Shown here piece by piece: positions 28,425-37,298 of a DNA stretch of 64,000 nucleotides (the first letter of the stretch is position 1; every line of letters starts with the position of its first letter). The translations under genes were made by a program, and so were the position numbers. The notes under the pieces were generated by a model that ran no database searches, was not told where the DNA came from, and worked only from the letters and a program-made list of their open reading frames with translations. The stretch comes from Sphingomonas phyllosphaerae (GTDB lineage: Bacteria > Pseudomonadota > Alphaproteobacteria > Sphingomonadales > Sphingomonadaceae): NCBI GenBank assembly GCA_036946405.1, contig JAQIJC010000001.1, forward strand, positions 3,237,501 to 3,301,500. The letters run 5' to 3'.

Positions 28425-29707
28425 CACCCGCGCTTCCATCCGGCGGCGCGGCGCGTGAAGGTGCCGCGCACGTCCTGCGTCGCCTGACGATGTTGTTCGG
28501 CGGCAAGAAACGCCGCGAGCGGTGCGGGGGCGAGCGGCGGGCTGATGAAATAACCCTGCGCCATGTCGCAGCCCATCACCGAGAGCAGCGCCAGCGCCGC
28601 CTGCGTCTCGACCCCCTCGGCGACCACCTCCATGTCGAGCGCATGGGCGAGGTCGATCGTCGAGCGCACGATCAGCGGATCGCGGTTCGAGCTGGTAAGC
28701 TGCGTGACGAAGAGCTTGTCGATCTTCAATTCGCAGGCCGGAAGCTGCTTGAGATAGGCGAGGCTCGACAGGCCCGCGCCGTAATCGTCGATCGAGATGC
28801 GGACCCCGATGCGGTCGAACTCGCGCAGGTGCGCGATCGCGCCGTCGGGATCGCGGATCACCGAGGTTTCGGTCACCTCGAACCCCAGCCGCGCGTCGGG
28901 TGCGGCGGTGATCGCGGCACAGGCGAGCCGCACGAACTCGGCATCGGCGAGCAGATGGCCCGACATGTTGATGAAGATGCGCAGGTCATGCCCCTGCGCG
29001 CGGAGCGCGCGCTGGTCGGCGATCGCCTGTGCGATCGTCCATAACGTCAGCCGCTCCATGCGCTGTGCGCGCTCGGTCGCCGGGATGAAGTCGCCGGGCA
29101 GCACCAGTCCGCGCTCCGGATGCTGCCACCGGACCAGTGCCTCGACGCAGTCGATCGCCTGACGCCGAATATGCACCTTCGGCTGGTAATGGAGCACCAT
29201 CTCGCCGCGGTCGAGCGCACCCTCCAGCCCGGCGACGACGATGTCCTCGACCCCGCCCGACTGCCTGAGGGGTGAGGCCGCCGCCTGCCCGGCCTCGGCA
29301 AGCGCCGCCTCGGCCTCTTCGATCAACAGCGCCGAATCGGCGTCGGCCGCGCCGATCGCACCCGATATCAGGAACTTGGGCGCACAAAAAAAATCGTCGA
29401 TCTGCACCGGCGCGGCACAGGCGGCGCGACAATCGGCGGTCATTCGCGCCAGCGCATCGGGGGCGGAGGAGGTGAAATCGACCTCGATCACGTCGCGTCC
29501 CGATGCCGATACGACCGCCTCCGGGATCGCCTGCCGCAGTCGCGTGGCCATCACGTCGACCAGCCGGCGCACGCCCGCGACACCAACCTCACGCCGTAAG
29601 ACATTGAAATTGACCAGTTTTATTAAGGCGCATCCCTTCCGCCGCGCCGGAGGCACGATGTCGCCGTCGAGCGGCGTTGGCGGGGCAAGATGGTACAGGC
29701 TGGCCAT
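28424..29707 (-). CDS. EAL phosphodiesterase with degenerate N-terminal GGDEF-like part
   Basis: 427 residues from ATG 29707. EAL domain (~170-415) with the signature DCVEALVRWQHP, Mg2+ ligands in FINMSG, ETSVIRD, RISIDDYGAGLSS and KIDKLFV, and AEGVET, so it looks able to hydrolyse c-di-GMP. The N-terminal ~150 residues resemble a GGDEF fold without the GGDEF motif. No signal peptide. GTG 29731 is an alternative start. Overlaps the kinase gene; together with the receiver gene it forms a three-gene signalling operon. Confidence 0.9.
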   Translation of the reverse strand: MASLYHLAPPTPLDGDIVPPARRKGCALIKLVNFNVLRREVGVAGVRRLVDVMATRLRQAIPEAVVSASGRDVIEVDFTSSAPDALARMTADCRAACAAPVQIDDFFCAPKFLISGAIGAADADSALLIEEAEAALAEAGQAAASPLRQSGGVEDIVVAGLEGALDRGEMVLHYQPKVHIRRQAIDCVEALVRWQHPERGLVLPGDFIPATERAQRMERLTLWTIAQAIADQRALRAQGHDLRIFINMSGHLLADAEFVRLACAAITAAPDARLGFEVTETSVIRDPDGAIAHLREFDRIGVRISIDDYGAGLSSLAYLKQLPACELKIDKLFVTQLTSSNRDPLIVRSTIDLAHALDMEVVAEGVETQAALALLSVMGCDMAQGYFISPPLAPAPLAAFLAAEQHRQATQDVRGTFTRRAAGWKRG

Positions 29708-29786
29708 GTCCTTGCCGTTGGTAGAACCCACTCTTGAAGAATGGCTTAAGTGGTCGTTCCTGTTGGTGAATAAAGGGTTAACGCCA

Positions 29787-29815
29787 TTGAGCCATGCCTA
29801 ACGATCCCTTAAGTA
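29787..29815 (+). promoter_or_regulatory. Candidate sigma70-type promoter for 17-residue peptide
   Basis: TTGAGC (29787-29792), a 17-base spacer, then TAAGTA (29810-29815). A start ~7 bases downstream would give a leader of ~34 bases containing a small cccttcgggg hairpin. No experiment supports it. Confidence 0.45.
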
Positions 29816-29855
29816 GAAGTCACCCTTCGGGGGGACACATAAGGGAGAGAAACCC

Positions 29856-29909
29856 ATGCTCGCTTTCATCATCGCGCTTGCCGTCGGTCTCGTCGTCAAG
29901 CCCTGGTAA
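29856..29909 (+). CDS. 17-residue membrane-peptide-like small ORF
   Basis: MLAFIIALAVGLVVKPW: one short hydrophobic helix of about 14 residues with a positive end. It has a good ribosome site (AAGGGAGAG, ~29841-29849) five to seven bases before ATG and a candidate promoter at proper distance, on the strand opposite the signalling operon. Too short for a domain match; could be a small membrane protein or a leader peptide. Confidence 0.5.
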   Translation: MLAFIIALAVGLVVKPW

Positions 29910-30080
29910 TTCCAGCGGCGGTCCGGCCCGGGGTCGGATCGCCGAACCAGCGATGAAGCGGGAGCGCAGCGCTCCCGATCAAGCAGTGAGACGGCCGGCG
30001 ACAGCTGGCCGATATCGGGTCTTCCAGCGAAATTCTTGAGCTTCAGGGTGTGATCCATCGCCCTTGAACCACCTCAAGCC

Positions 30081-30175
30081 GTCACCCCGGACTGGTTCCG
30101 GGGTCTACCGTCCCGCAAGAGCAACCGCCCATTTGCTGGCGGAACAGTGAATGCCGGACCGAGTCCGGCATGACG
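30081..30175. repeat. Dispersed palindromic repeat, family C (copy 3)
   Basis: gtcaccccggactggttccgggg, a middle section with tcccgcaagagcaaccg, then atgccggaccgagtccggcatgacg. The 95-base layout and middle section match 37121-37215 closely, so these are sister copies. Confidence 0.85.
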
Positions 30176-30246
30176 GGTGGTGGCTCCGCTTCATCTTTGA
30201 TGGATGACGCGCCAGGACGGATCGACATTCATTGTTGCCTTCCCTG

Positions 30247-30443
30247 CCCTCGCCCCTCGCAGAGGGGAGAGGGCTGCGCAGACTTGGGCTTTGCGCAGCA
30301 AAGTCTTAGTCGGAGCTGGGTGAGGGGTGGCGCTCGCGCAAGCGAGCGCACGAGCCTTCGGCTCGCTCGACCCCTCACCCAAGCTGCGCTCGCCAGCAAG
30401 CTGGCAAGCTCCGCTATCCCTCTCCCCTGTCCAGGGGCGAGGG
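30247..30443. repeat. Long fold-back repeat
   Basis: Outer arms ccctcgccccTcgcagagggg...gaggg and ccctctcccctg...aggggcgaggg pair imperfectly; inside lie gggtgaggggt and acccctcaccc (perfect, ~11 bp) and the hairpin gagccttcggctc. The element folds on itself over ~197 bases and has no ORF of its own. Likely a non-autonomous repeat; the mobilising enzyme is unknown. Confidence 0.75.
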
Positions 30444-30571
30444 CAGCAGGACCACGATGAACGTCGATCGGCCCCAGGCGCGGCACGACCGCCAGCGCCG
30501 TCGTTCGTGCCGACCTGTCGGGCCGCGCATCGCCTCGGAACAAGTCCGAGGCGACATCACATCCCCTTCCG

Positions 30572-33500
30572 TTACCAGTCGCGCGAGTAGCGGAGCTGGA
30601 CGTTCGATCCGCCGAAAGAGCCGGCCTGCGACAACAGGCTGATCGACTTGGTCAGCGCGATCGTCAGCTGGGTGGCGGTGAACCCGCGGGCGTCAGTGAC
30701 GATCTCGATATAGATATCGTTCGTCAGATACTTGCCCGCCGCCAGCGCCGAGCCGCGCCCGCTTGCCTCATCCGCGCCAAGGATGCGCAGCCGGTCGAAC
30801 CCGGTCGCCGAACGCAGCTTGCCGAGCGGATTGAGCCCGCCGCCCGACCCGCGCAGCGAATTGAGCGCAGAGGCGAGTTGCAGCGCCTCGGTCGCCGACA
30901 GATTCTCCGGATTGGTGCCGAAGAGCAGGCGGCTGAGCACCTCGTCCTGCGGCAGCGACGGGGTCGAGGTGAAGGCGATCTGCGGGCGCTGCCCGGTGCC
31001 GGTGATGTTGATGTTGAACGTCACGCCATCGTTGCTGGTGGTGGCGAGGATGTTGATGTCCGGGTCGGTGAGCGCCGCGCCGCCGCGGAAGCGCACCTGC
31101 CCGCGCGACACCTCGAAGCGCTTGCCCGCGAACGAATAGGTGCCGCGCACCAGATCAAGCCCGCCGCCGACCGTCGGCGCCGCGCTGGTGCCGCCGATCC
31201 GCAGGTCCATCGACCATTCGCTCTCCAGCCCCATGCCCGACACGAACAGCTGGTTGTCGGCGTGGACGCGCAGGTCGAGCTTGAACAGCCCCACCGCCGG
31301 TGCTTCCGGCCGATCGGTCGGCTTCGCAGGACGCGGCGCATCGCTCTTGCGGCGGATACCGGTCAGCTCGGGCACTTCGGCGGCGCCCTGGCGGATGATC
31401 TCGTAACGCGCATTGGGGACGAGGATGTCGCCCGAGATCAGCCCGCCATTCGCATTGTTCTGGATGCGGATGTCGCCGGTCGCGGTCGCGCCGAGCGCGT
31501 CGGACTTGGCGAGCCGCGCGTTGCGCATCGCCACGCGCACGTCGAGCGGGAAGCCCTGCGCCGCCGCGAGGCTGACGTTGCCCTGCGCCTGCACACTGCC
31601 GTCGCCGGCCTTCGCCTGAAGCTGGGACAGCTCCAGCCGGTCGTTGTTGAAGCGCGCGGCGATCCGCATGTTGGTCAGGCGGGTGCCATAGGTCTCGTTG
31701 GTGTAGGTCAGGTTGTCGGCGCGGATCAGGCCATTGATGCGCGGCGCGCCGACCGTCCCGCCGAAGTCCGCCGCGATCGCGATCGGCCCCGACAATTGCT
31801 GTTCGGCGAGCCCGGCGAGGCTGAACAGCACGCCCGACGGCCCGTTGTAGCGGATCCCGCCCGACAGCGGCCCCTGCATCAGCCGCGTCGTCCAGCTGCC
31901 GCTGCCGCTCGGCGTCAGCGTCGCGACCATCCGGCCGACCGGGGTGCCGCCGCGCTTGATGAGCGCACGCCCCTCGCCCGCCGCGCTGGTCAGCCGGCCC
32001 TGGAAGACGACGTCGACCGGCTCGGACACCGAGGTCAGGCTGGAGCGGGTGAAGTTGGCGATATTGACGCGCGCATCGGCGGTCGGGAACGCCTGACCCG
32101 CCTGCTGCACGTAATCGACGCTGCCGGTCGCCTGCCCGCCGAGCCCGAGATTGGGGACCAGCGCATTGAGCAAGGCAAGGTCGAGACGGTCGAGGCGCAT
32201 TTGGGCGGATGTCGCGCCGCCGCCGAACCTGCCTGCCAGCCGCATCGACCCCTTGTCGAAGTCGAGCCGCGCCGGATCGAGGCGATAGCCCTTGCCCTCG
32301 GGCACGATCCGCGCCGGGGCGGCGGTGCGGAAATTGACGCCGTTCGCCGCGCCTTGCAGCGCCACCAGATATTGCGACGGCGACAGCTGCGCATTGGCGG
32401 CGAGGCGGAACGGCACGTTGTTCGAGCCGGTCAGCAGCGCCTGCGCGGTGCCGGAGCCGTTGGCGTAGTTCACGCGCACGCGCCCGGCCTCGATCATCGT
32501 CGCGCCGTAGCGCATGTCGGCGATCTGCGCGTCGGCGCGGACCTGCGGCCTGTCGTAGAGGACGACGTCGGCGTTGATGAGCGCGCGCCCTATCGTGAAA
32601 TCGACCGCGCCCGGAATCTTTGCCGCCAGGGCGCGCGCGTTGACGCTGGCGCGCTGATACTTGCCCTCGGCGCCCAGCGTCGCGAGGCCGTTGAGCCCCT
32701 GACCGTTGAAGCGCACCTGCCCCGCGAACGGTCCGGCGGCGGTCTGGACGACACGCCCCGCGAACTGGACGCCCGCGAACAGCACGCGGCGGATGTCGAC
32801 CGCGAGCTGCTTGCCCGGCGTGACCAGCACGTCGGCGGTGAACGGACCGTAATTGGTGCCGCCGGTCGCGTTGACCTGATACGACCCGCCACGCCCAACC
32901 ACGCGCGCGTCGAGATTGGCGAGCCCGATCCCGACCCCCGGCCGCGGTGCGCGCAGCCGCACGACCGGCGCGGTCGCCGAGCCGGTGACGCGCGCGAACA
33001 GCGGGCCGTATTGCGTCGAATAGGCGTCGGCATCGACCAGCAAAGCGCCGCTCGCCGGATCGAACCGCCCCTGCCCGCGCGTGATGCGGAACTGCGGCGC
33101 GTTCATCTTCAGGCTCTCGAAGGTGACGACCCCCTCTGGCGAGTAACCGAAGCGCGTGCTGAGCACCGCATTGCCGCCGAGGAAGTTGCGCGCGCCCTCG
33201 TTGAACAATTGCTTGGTCTGCACCGCGACCCGGCCGGTGATCCCGAACCCACCGCGCGCGCCGGGGACCAGTTTCGCATCGGTCTGGATGTTGAGGATGC
33301 CGACGCTGTCGACGCGGAAGTTGTTGACGCGCCCCTGCAACCCGCCGGTGTAGCGGCCGGTCTCCATATTGGCGGCGATGATCGCGGTGGCGTCGATCGT
33401 GTCGGAACGGATGCGCAGATTGTCCGACAGGATGTTCGGCATCTGGATCGCCAGATCGCCGTCGATCCGCGCATTGGTGGTGAGGCCGCCGAGCGCCGGG

Positions 33501-34801
33501 TTGAGCCCCGCGATCCGCTTCGCACGCGCATGGACCGGCACGAGGATGCGGTCGCTGTTCACGCGCGCCAGCCCCTCGGCGTACAAATTCTCGACGCTCA
33601 TCTCCCCAACGCCGAGCGAGGTGGCGCGAACCTTATAGTCGACGGTCGGGGTCGCGAACGCGCCGTTCAGCACCACGCGCGCCAGCACGTCACGCCCGCG
33701 CAAATCGGGGGCGATCGCGCCGGGCGTCAGCAATTTGGCGTCGACCGCGAAATTGCCGAAGCGGCTGTTCTTGAGGTCGAGCATCCCGCCGGCGTCGACC
33801 GCCAACGCGTTCGAAATCAGCTTGATGCGCGTATCGGCGCTGCGCTCGCCAAGCGTGACGTCGGCGGCGACCTGCAAGGCCGGCGCCGTCAGCCGCTCGA
33901 CCGGGCCTTCGAGATAGAGGCCGGGGCGCGTCGGCCCGCGCACCTCGAAATGGCCGTTGCGCGCGGTGAGCGCGAGGTCCGCAAGCTGCCCGCCGCCGAG
34001 CGTGGCGAGCGCACGGCCCTGCCACGACGCCCAGCTGCCGCGCCCGGTGACCGTCGCGGTAAGTGGCGCCTTCAGCCCGCCCAATTGCGCGACCATCCCG
34101 CCCGCCGGGGCGGTGAGCCGCACGTCGACGTCGAGCTTGTTGTCGTCGGGCACTGCGTCGATCTTGACGCGCGCGACGTCACCGCCCGCGACGCCGGGCG
34201 CGCGCAACGCGACCGCATCGACCTGCAATTGCGCGCGGCGGTCGGCGATATGCGCCTGTCCGTCGAAGCGCGCGATGTGCCGCGCGCCCGATACCGCCGG
34301 CTCCATCACGAAGCGCGCGACCTGCAACCGGTTGATATCGATATCGAGGTCGGGGAGCAGCGGCGCATTGGGGTCGGTCGGCTCGGTCGACGGCTTCAGC
34401 TCGGGATTGCGGCGCAGCGTGATGAGCTGGCTGGCGACCGAGCGCACGTCGACATGGTTGTTGACGAAGGCGAACGGCCGCCAATCGACATCGAGCCGCG
34501 GCGAGGTGAGGAACACGCCTTTGGGATCGCTGACCCGCACGTCGCTGAGCCGCATCTGGCCGTAGAGTGAGCCGTCGATCCGCCCGACCTTGATGTTGAG
34601 CCCCGAGGCGGTGGTGTAACCGCCGATCTGGTCGGCGACGAAGCGGCGGCCGGGATCGGTGTTGATCCCCAGCACGATCGCCACGACCAGCACGAGCAGG
34701 CCGAGGATGGCGATGCCGATCCACTTAAGGATGCGGAGCCACAAGGGGCGGCGCTCCGTCGCGATCGTGTCCTCGCCCGGCGTCAGCGTCTCGTCAGTCA
34801 T
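30572..34801 (-). CDS. tamB: Translocation and assembly module protein TamB
   Basis: 1409 residues. Large inner-membrane-anchored periplasmic protein that bridges to outer-membrane TamA and helps insert outer-membrane proteins and move phospholipids. One N-terminal membrane helix (ILKWIGIAILGLLVLVVAIV, ~24-43), a long beta-rich AsmA-like body, and the C-terminal TamB/DUF490 domain (VGGGLDLVRGTYSFAGKRFE, ...GFDRLRILGADE...). The C-terminus ends in an aromatic residue (RYSRDW). ATG overlaps the tamA stop (ATGA). Confidence 0.95.
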   Translation of the reverse strand: MTDETLTPGEDTIATERRPLWLRILKWIGIAILGLLVLVVAIVLGINTDPGRRFVADQIGGYTTASGLNIKVGRIDGSLYGQMRLSDVRVSDPKGVFLTSPRLDVDWRPFAFVNNHVDVRSVASQLITLRRNPELKPSTEPTDPNAPLLPDLDIDINRLQVARFVMEPAVSGARHIARFDGQAHIADRRAQLQVDAVALRAPGVAGGDVARVKIDAVPDDNKLDVDVRLTAPAGGMVAQLGGLKAPLTATVTGRGSWASWQGRALATLGGGQLADLALTARNGHFEVRGPTRPGLYLEGPVERLTAPALQVAADVTLGERSADTRIKLISNALAVDAGGMLDLKNSRFGNFAVDAKLLTPGAIAPDLRGRDVLARVVLNGAFATPTVDYKVRATSLGVGEMSVENLYAEGLARVNSDRILVPVHARAKRIAGLNPALGGLTTNARIDGDLAIQMPNILSDNLRIRSDTIDATAIIAANMETGRYTGGLQGRVNNFRVDSVGILNIQTDAKLVPGARGGFGITGRVAVQTKQLFNEGARNFLGGNAVLSTRFGYSPEGVVTFESLKMNAPQFRITRGQGRFDPASGALLVDADAYSTQYGPLFARVTGSATAPVVRLRAPRPGVGIGLANLDARVVGRGGSYQVNATGGTNYGPFTADVLVTPGKQLAVDIRRVLFAGVQFAGRVVQTAAGPFAGQVRFNGQGLNGLATLGAEGKYQRASVNARALAAKIPGAVDFTIGRALINADVVLYDRPQVRADAQIADMRYGATMIEAGRVRVNYANGSGTAQALLTGSNNVPFRLAANAQLSPSQYLVALQGAANGVNFRTAAPARIVPEGKGYRLDPARLDFDKGSMRLAGRFGGGATSAQMRLDRLDLALLNALVPNLGLGGQATGSVDYVQQAGQAFPTADARVNIANFTRSSLTSVSEPVDVVFQGRLTSAAGEGRALIKRGGTPVGRMVATLTPSGSGSWTTRLMQGPLSGGIRYNGPSGVLFSLAGLAEQQLSGPIAIAADFGGTVGAPRINGLIRADNLTYTNETYGTRLTNMRIAARFNNDRLELSQLQAKAGDGSVQAQGNVSLAAAQGFPLDVRVAMRNARLAKSDALGATATGDIRIQNNANGGLISGDILVPNARYEIIRQGAAEVPELTGIRRKSDAPRPAKPTDRPEAPAVGLFKLDLRVHADNQLFVSGMGLESEWSMDLRIGGTSAAPTVGGGLDLVRGTYSFAGKRFEVSRGQVRFRGGAALTDPDINILATTSNDGVTFNINITGTGQRPQIAFTSTPSLPQDEVLSRLLFGTNPENLSATEALQLASALNSLRGSGGGLNPLGKLRSATGFDRLRILGADEASGRGSALAAGKYLTNDIYIEIVTDARGFTATQLTIALTKSISLLSQAGSFGGSNVQLRYSRDW

Positions 34802-37005
34802 CAGAACGCCTGCCCGATCGAAATGTAGAGCGCGACCTTGGCATCGCCGGGTCGCGGGTTGAGCGGCGTCGCCACGTCGACGCGCATCGGGCCGAAATTG
34901 GTGTAGAAGCGCCCGCCGATGCCCGCACCGAAGCGCAGGTCGCTGCCGTTCGGCAGGCTACTCTCATAGGTGTTGCCGCCGTCGATGAACGGCACGATCC
35001 CGAAATTGCCGAAGCGGTAGCGCGCCTCGATCGAGAATTCGTTGAGGCTGCGCCCGCCGATCGGGCGCAGGTCCTTCACCTCGTCGCGATCCTCGTCGCC
35101 CGGCACCAGCGAGCTTTCAGGTTCGAGCGGCCCGAGCCGCTGGAAGCCATAGCCGCGCACCGAGCCGCCACCGCCACCGTAATAGCGCCGCGACGGCGCG
35201 ATATCGTCGCGCGCGATCCCGAAGATGCTGCCCGCGCGAACGCGGCCGGCGATGACGAGGCTGTCCGATACCGGATAATAAGCGGTCGCCTCGACGAGGC
35301 TGCGCCCATAGGGCCGCACCGAGCCCTGCACCGACGTCTCCGGGCTGAGGCTCAGCTTCAGGCGATAACCGCGCGTCGGGTTGAGCAGATTGTCCGAAGT
35401 GTCGAACTGCACCTGCCCCGGCAGCGCCAGCACGCCATAGGTGCGGCGGACGCGGTCGTTCTCGGCGAAGTCGAAGACGCTTTCGTTCGTCCCGACCAGC
35501 TCGAAGCCATAGGCATAGGTGAACTTCTTCTGCCAGATCGGCGTCGAATCGTAGGAGATCCGCCCGGACAGCGTGCCGGTGAACGCCTCAAACGCGTCGT
35601 AATTGGCACGCAAGGCGCTCGCGACCAGCGTCACGGTGCGGTCGCGCTTGCCGGCGTTCTGGCGGCGGAAGGTCGCCGACAGCCCCTGCTGCTGCGTGCC
35701 CGCGATCGCGCCGAGGATCAGCGCGCCTTCGGGCGGGAAGCGGTTGCGGTTGGTGAACGTGCCCTCGATCGTCACGCCCTGCCCGGTCTGGAACCCCGCG
35801 CCGCCCGACAGGCTCTTGGCCGGCCCGCGCGTCTGGCGGACCATCAGGTCGACCTGCTCGGTGCCGTCGGGAAGGACCGTGCCGGTGCGCACCGGCTCGA
35901 CCCCGACGCCGTTGAACAGCCCGGTCGCGACCAGCGCCTCGCGCAGGTCGTCGGTCTTGCGATTGTCGTACAGCTCGCCCTGATCGAAGCGCGGGAAGAC
36001 GTTCAGGTGCTTGAGGTCGAAGACCGGATCGCCCTCCGTCCGCAACACGCCGAACGACGAGCGCGGGCCGGTGTCGACCGGCAGCGTATAGTCGCCGCGC
36101 GCGGTCTGCTCGTCGAGCAGGATGTCGCGCTCGCCGACCTTGACGAACGGATAGCCCTGTTGCGGCAGTTTCAGGCTGACGTTCGCCTCCGCGCCCTGCA
36201 CGCGCAGCGCCTCGATCGGGTCGCCGGTGCGCAGCGGCAATTCGCGGCGCACCAGATCGGGCGGCGTGGTCTGGTTCGCCTGCACCGTGATCGTGCCGAG
36301 CTTGTACTGCTGGCCGGGCGTCGCGCTGACGATCGCCTTGATCTTCTGCTCGCCGCCGGGGACGGTCTCGATCGTCGAGATCGCGGTCGCGTCATAATAG
36401 CCGAACGACTTCATCAGCCGCACCGCGAGTTGCTCGTCCTCGCGGCCGCGCGCCGCGACCTGCGTGGCGTTGTCGGCCTTGCCCTTGCCTTCGCGCAGCG
36501 CCGACAGCGAGTTGAACTCGTCGGTCAGCCCCAGCGGGTCGAGCCCGCGCACCTCGCTGGCGTAACGGATATCCGGCGCGTCCTCGTCCTTGACATCAGC
36601 GACCGAACGCAGCGGCTCGGTGTTGAAGGTCGACAGCGGTTCGAGCGGCTGGGCGAGTGCCGGGTCGACCGCGGGCGGCGGCGGCAACGTGCCGGGGGTG
36701 ATCGGTTGCTGCGCGGCGGCGTCTGCGGCGGGCGTGGTCGCGGGGGCAATAGTGTCGGCAGCCATCGGCTCGAGCGGCGCGTTGATGTCCCCCGACAGCG
36801 GCGGCAGCGCCTTGTCGAACTCGGCATCGGGGACGATCGGCGCGTCGCCCTGCGGATCGGCGGCCGGCGGCGTGTCGCGCGGCGCATCCGGCCCCCGCGC
36901 CGGTGCGGTGCCGGGCGTCTGGATCTGGGCCTGCGCCTGTCCGGCGATCAACGCGATCCCGGCGCTGGCCAGGAGCAGACGGGAGTGACGAACCGAAGAA
37001 ACCAA
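34801..37005 (-). CDS. tamA: Outer-membrane assembly factor TamA (BamA/Omp85 family)
   Basis: 734 residues from TTG 37005. Signal peptide (VRHSRLLLASAGIALIAGQA), a Pro/Ala-rich low-complexity part (~30-130), POTRA domains (~200-400; QQYKLGTITVQA, ELPLRTGDPIEA, QGYPFVKVGERDILLD) and a 16-strand barrel ending in IGQAF with the C-terminal Phe; RGYGFQRLG is the conserved barrel loop. Upstream ATG 37239 would include a dispersed repeat, so I reject it. The TTG sits eight bases after AAGGGG. Coupled to tamB by ATGA. Confidence 0.9.
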   Translation of the reverse strand: MVSSVRHSRLLLASAGIALIAGQAQAQIQTPGTAPARGPDAPRDTPPAADPQGDAPIVPDAEFDKALPPLSGDINAPLEPMAADTIAPATTPAADAAAQQPITPGTLPPPPAVDPALAQPLEPLSTFNTEPLRSVADVKDEDAPDIRYASEVRGLDPLGLTDEFNSLSALREGKGKADNATQVAARGREDEQLAVRLMKSFGYYDATAISTIETVPGGEQKIKAIVSATPGQQYKLGTITVQANQTTPPDLVRRELPLRTGDPIEALRVQGAEANVSLKLPQQGYPFVKVGERDILLDEQTARGDYTLPVDTGPRSSFGVLRTEGDPVFDLKHLNVFPRFDQGELYDNRKTDDLREALVATGLFNGVGVEPVRTGTVLPDGTEQVDLMVRQTRGPAKSLSGGAGFQTGQGVTIEGTFTNRNRFPPEGALILGAIAGTQQQGLSATFRRQNAGKRDRTVTLVASALRANYDAFEAFTGTLSGRISYDSTPIWQKKFTYAYGFELVGTNESVFDFAENDRVRRTYGVLALPGQVQFDTSDNLLNPTRGYRLKLSLSPETSVQGSVRPYGRSLVEATAYYPVSDSLVIAGRVRAGSIFGIARDDIAPSRRYYGGGGGSVRGYGFQRLGPLEPESSLVPGDEDRDEVKDLRPIGGRSLNEFSIEARYRFGNFGIVPFIDGGNTYESSLPNGSDLRFGAGIGGRFYTNFGPMRVDVATPLNPRPGDAKVALYISIGQAF

Positions 37006-37120
37006 GAACAACGCCCCTTTGTGCGGGAGAGTCCGGCAATCCGGTTTTGATCTCCCGTCCCACGGCAACGATCCACCGGCGAAACGGTTGCGCGTGGTGA
37101 GCCGGGGCGAGGCTCCTGTC

Positions 37121-37215
37121 GTCGCCCCGGACCTGTTCCGGGGTCCACTGTCCCGCAGGAGCAACGGCTTACGTGTTCGCGGTGCCGTGGATGCCGGAAC
37201 AAGTCCGGCATGACG
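37121..37215. repeat. Dispersed palindromic repeat, family C (copy 4)
   Basis: gtcgccccggacctgttccgggg...tcccgcaggagcaacgg...atgccggaacaagtccggcatgacg, matching 30081-30175 over its whole length. It lies between the divergent tamA and acyl-CoA dehydrogenase genes, so promoters must lie outside it. Confidence 0.85.
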
Positions 37216-37298
37216 ATGGGGCATTCCAGTAGCCGACACCGCTGGCGCCCGCCACGCCGACCGCCTAGGAACTGCGGCAACGAACGCTGGGAGAGCGC

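Larger units (their letters stand above)
29910..30571. other. Gene-free 660-base region made mostly of repeats
   Basis: After the 17-residue ORF, ~170 bases show nothing I can assign. Then a family C unit (30081-30175) and a long fold-back repeat (30247-30443) follow. The last ~130 bases before the tamB stop are unassigned GC-rich DNA. No RNA gene is recognisable. Confidence 0.6.

Noticed and set aside
30878..34570. 1230-residue open frame opposite tamB
   Set aside because: High GC makes stops rare in this antisense frame; protein is low complexity Arg/Ala/Gly/Asp and lacks any fold signature, while tamB is clear.
37006..37239. ATG-started N-terminal extension of tamA
   Set aside because: Most of it is encoded by a dispersed repeat and it would put ~78 residues before the signal peptide.
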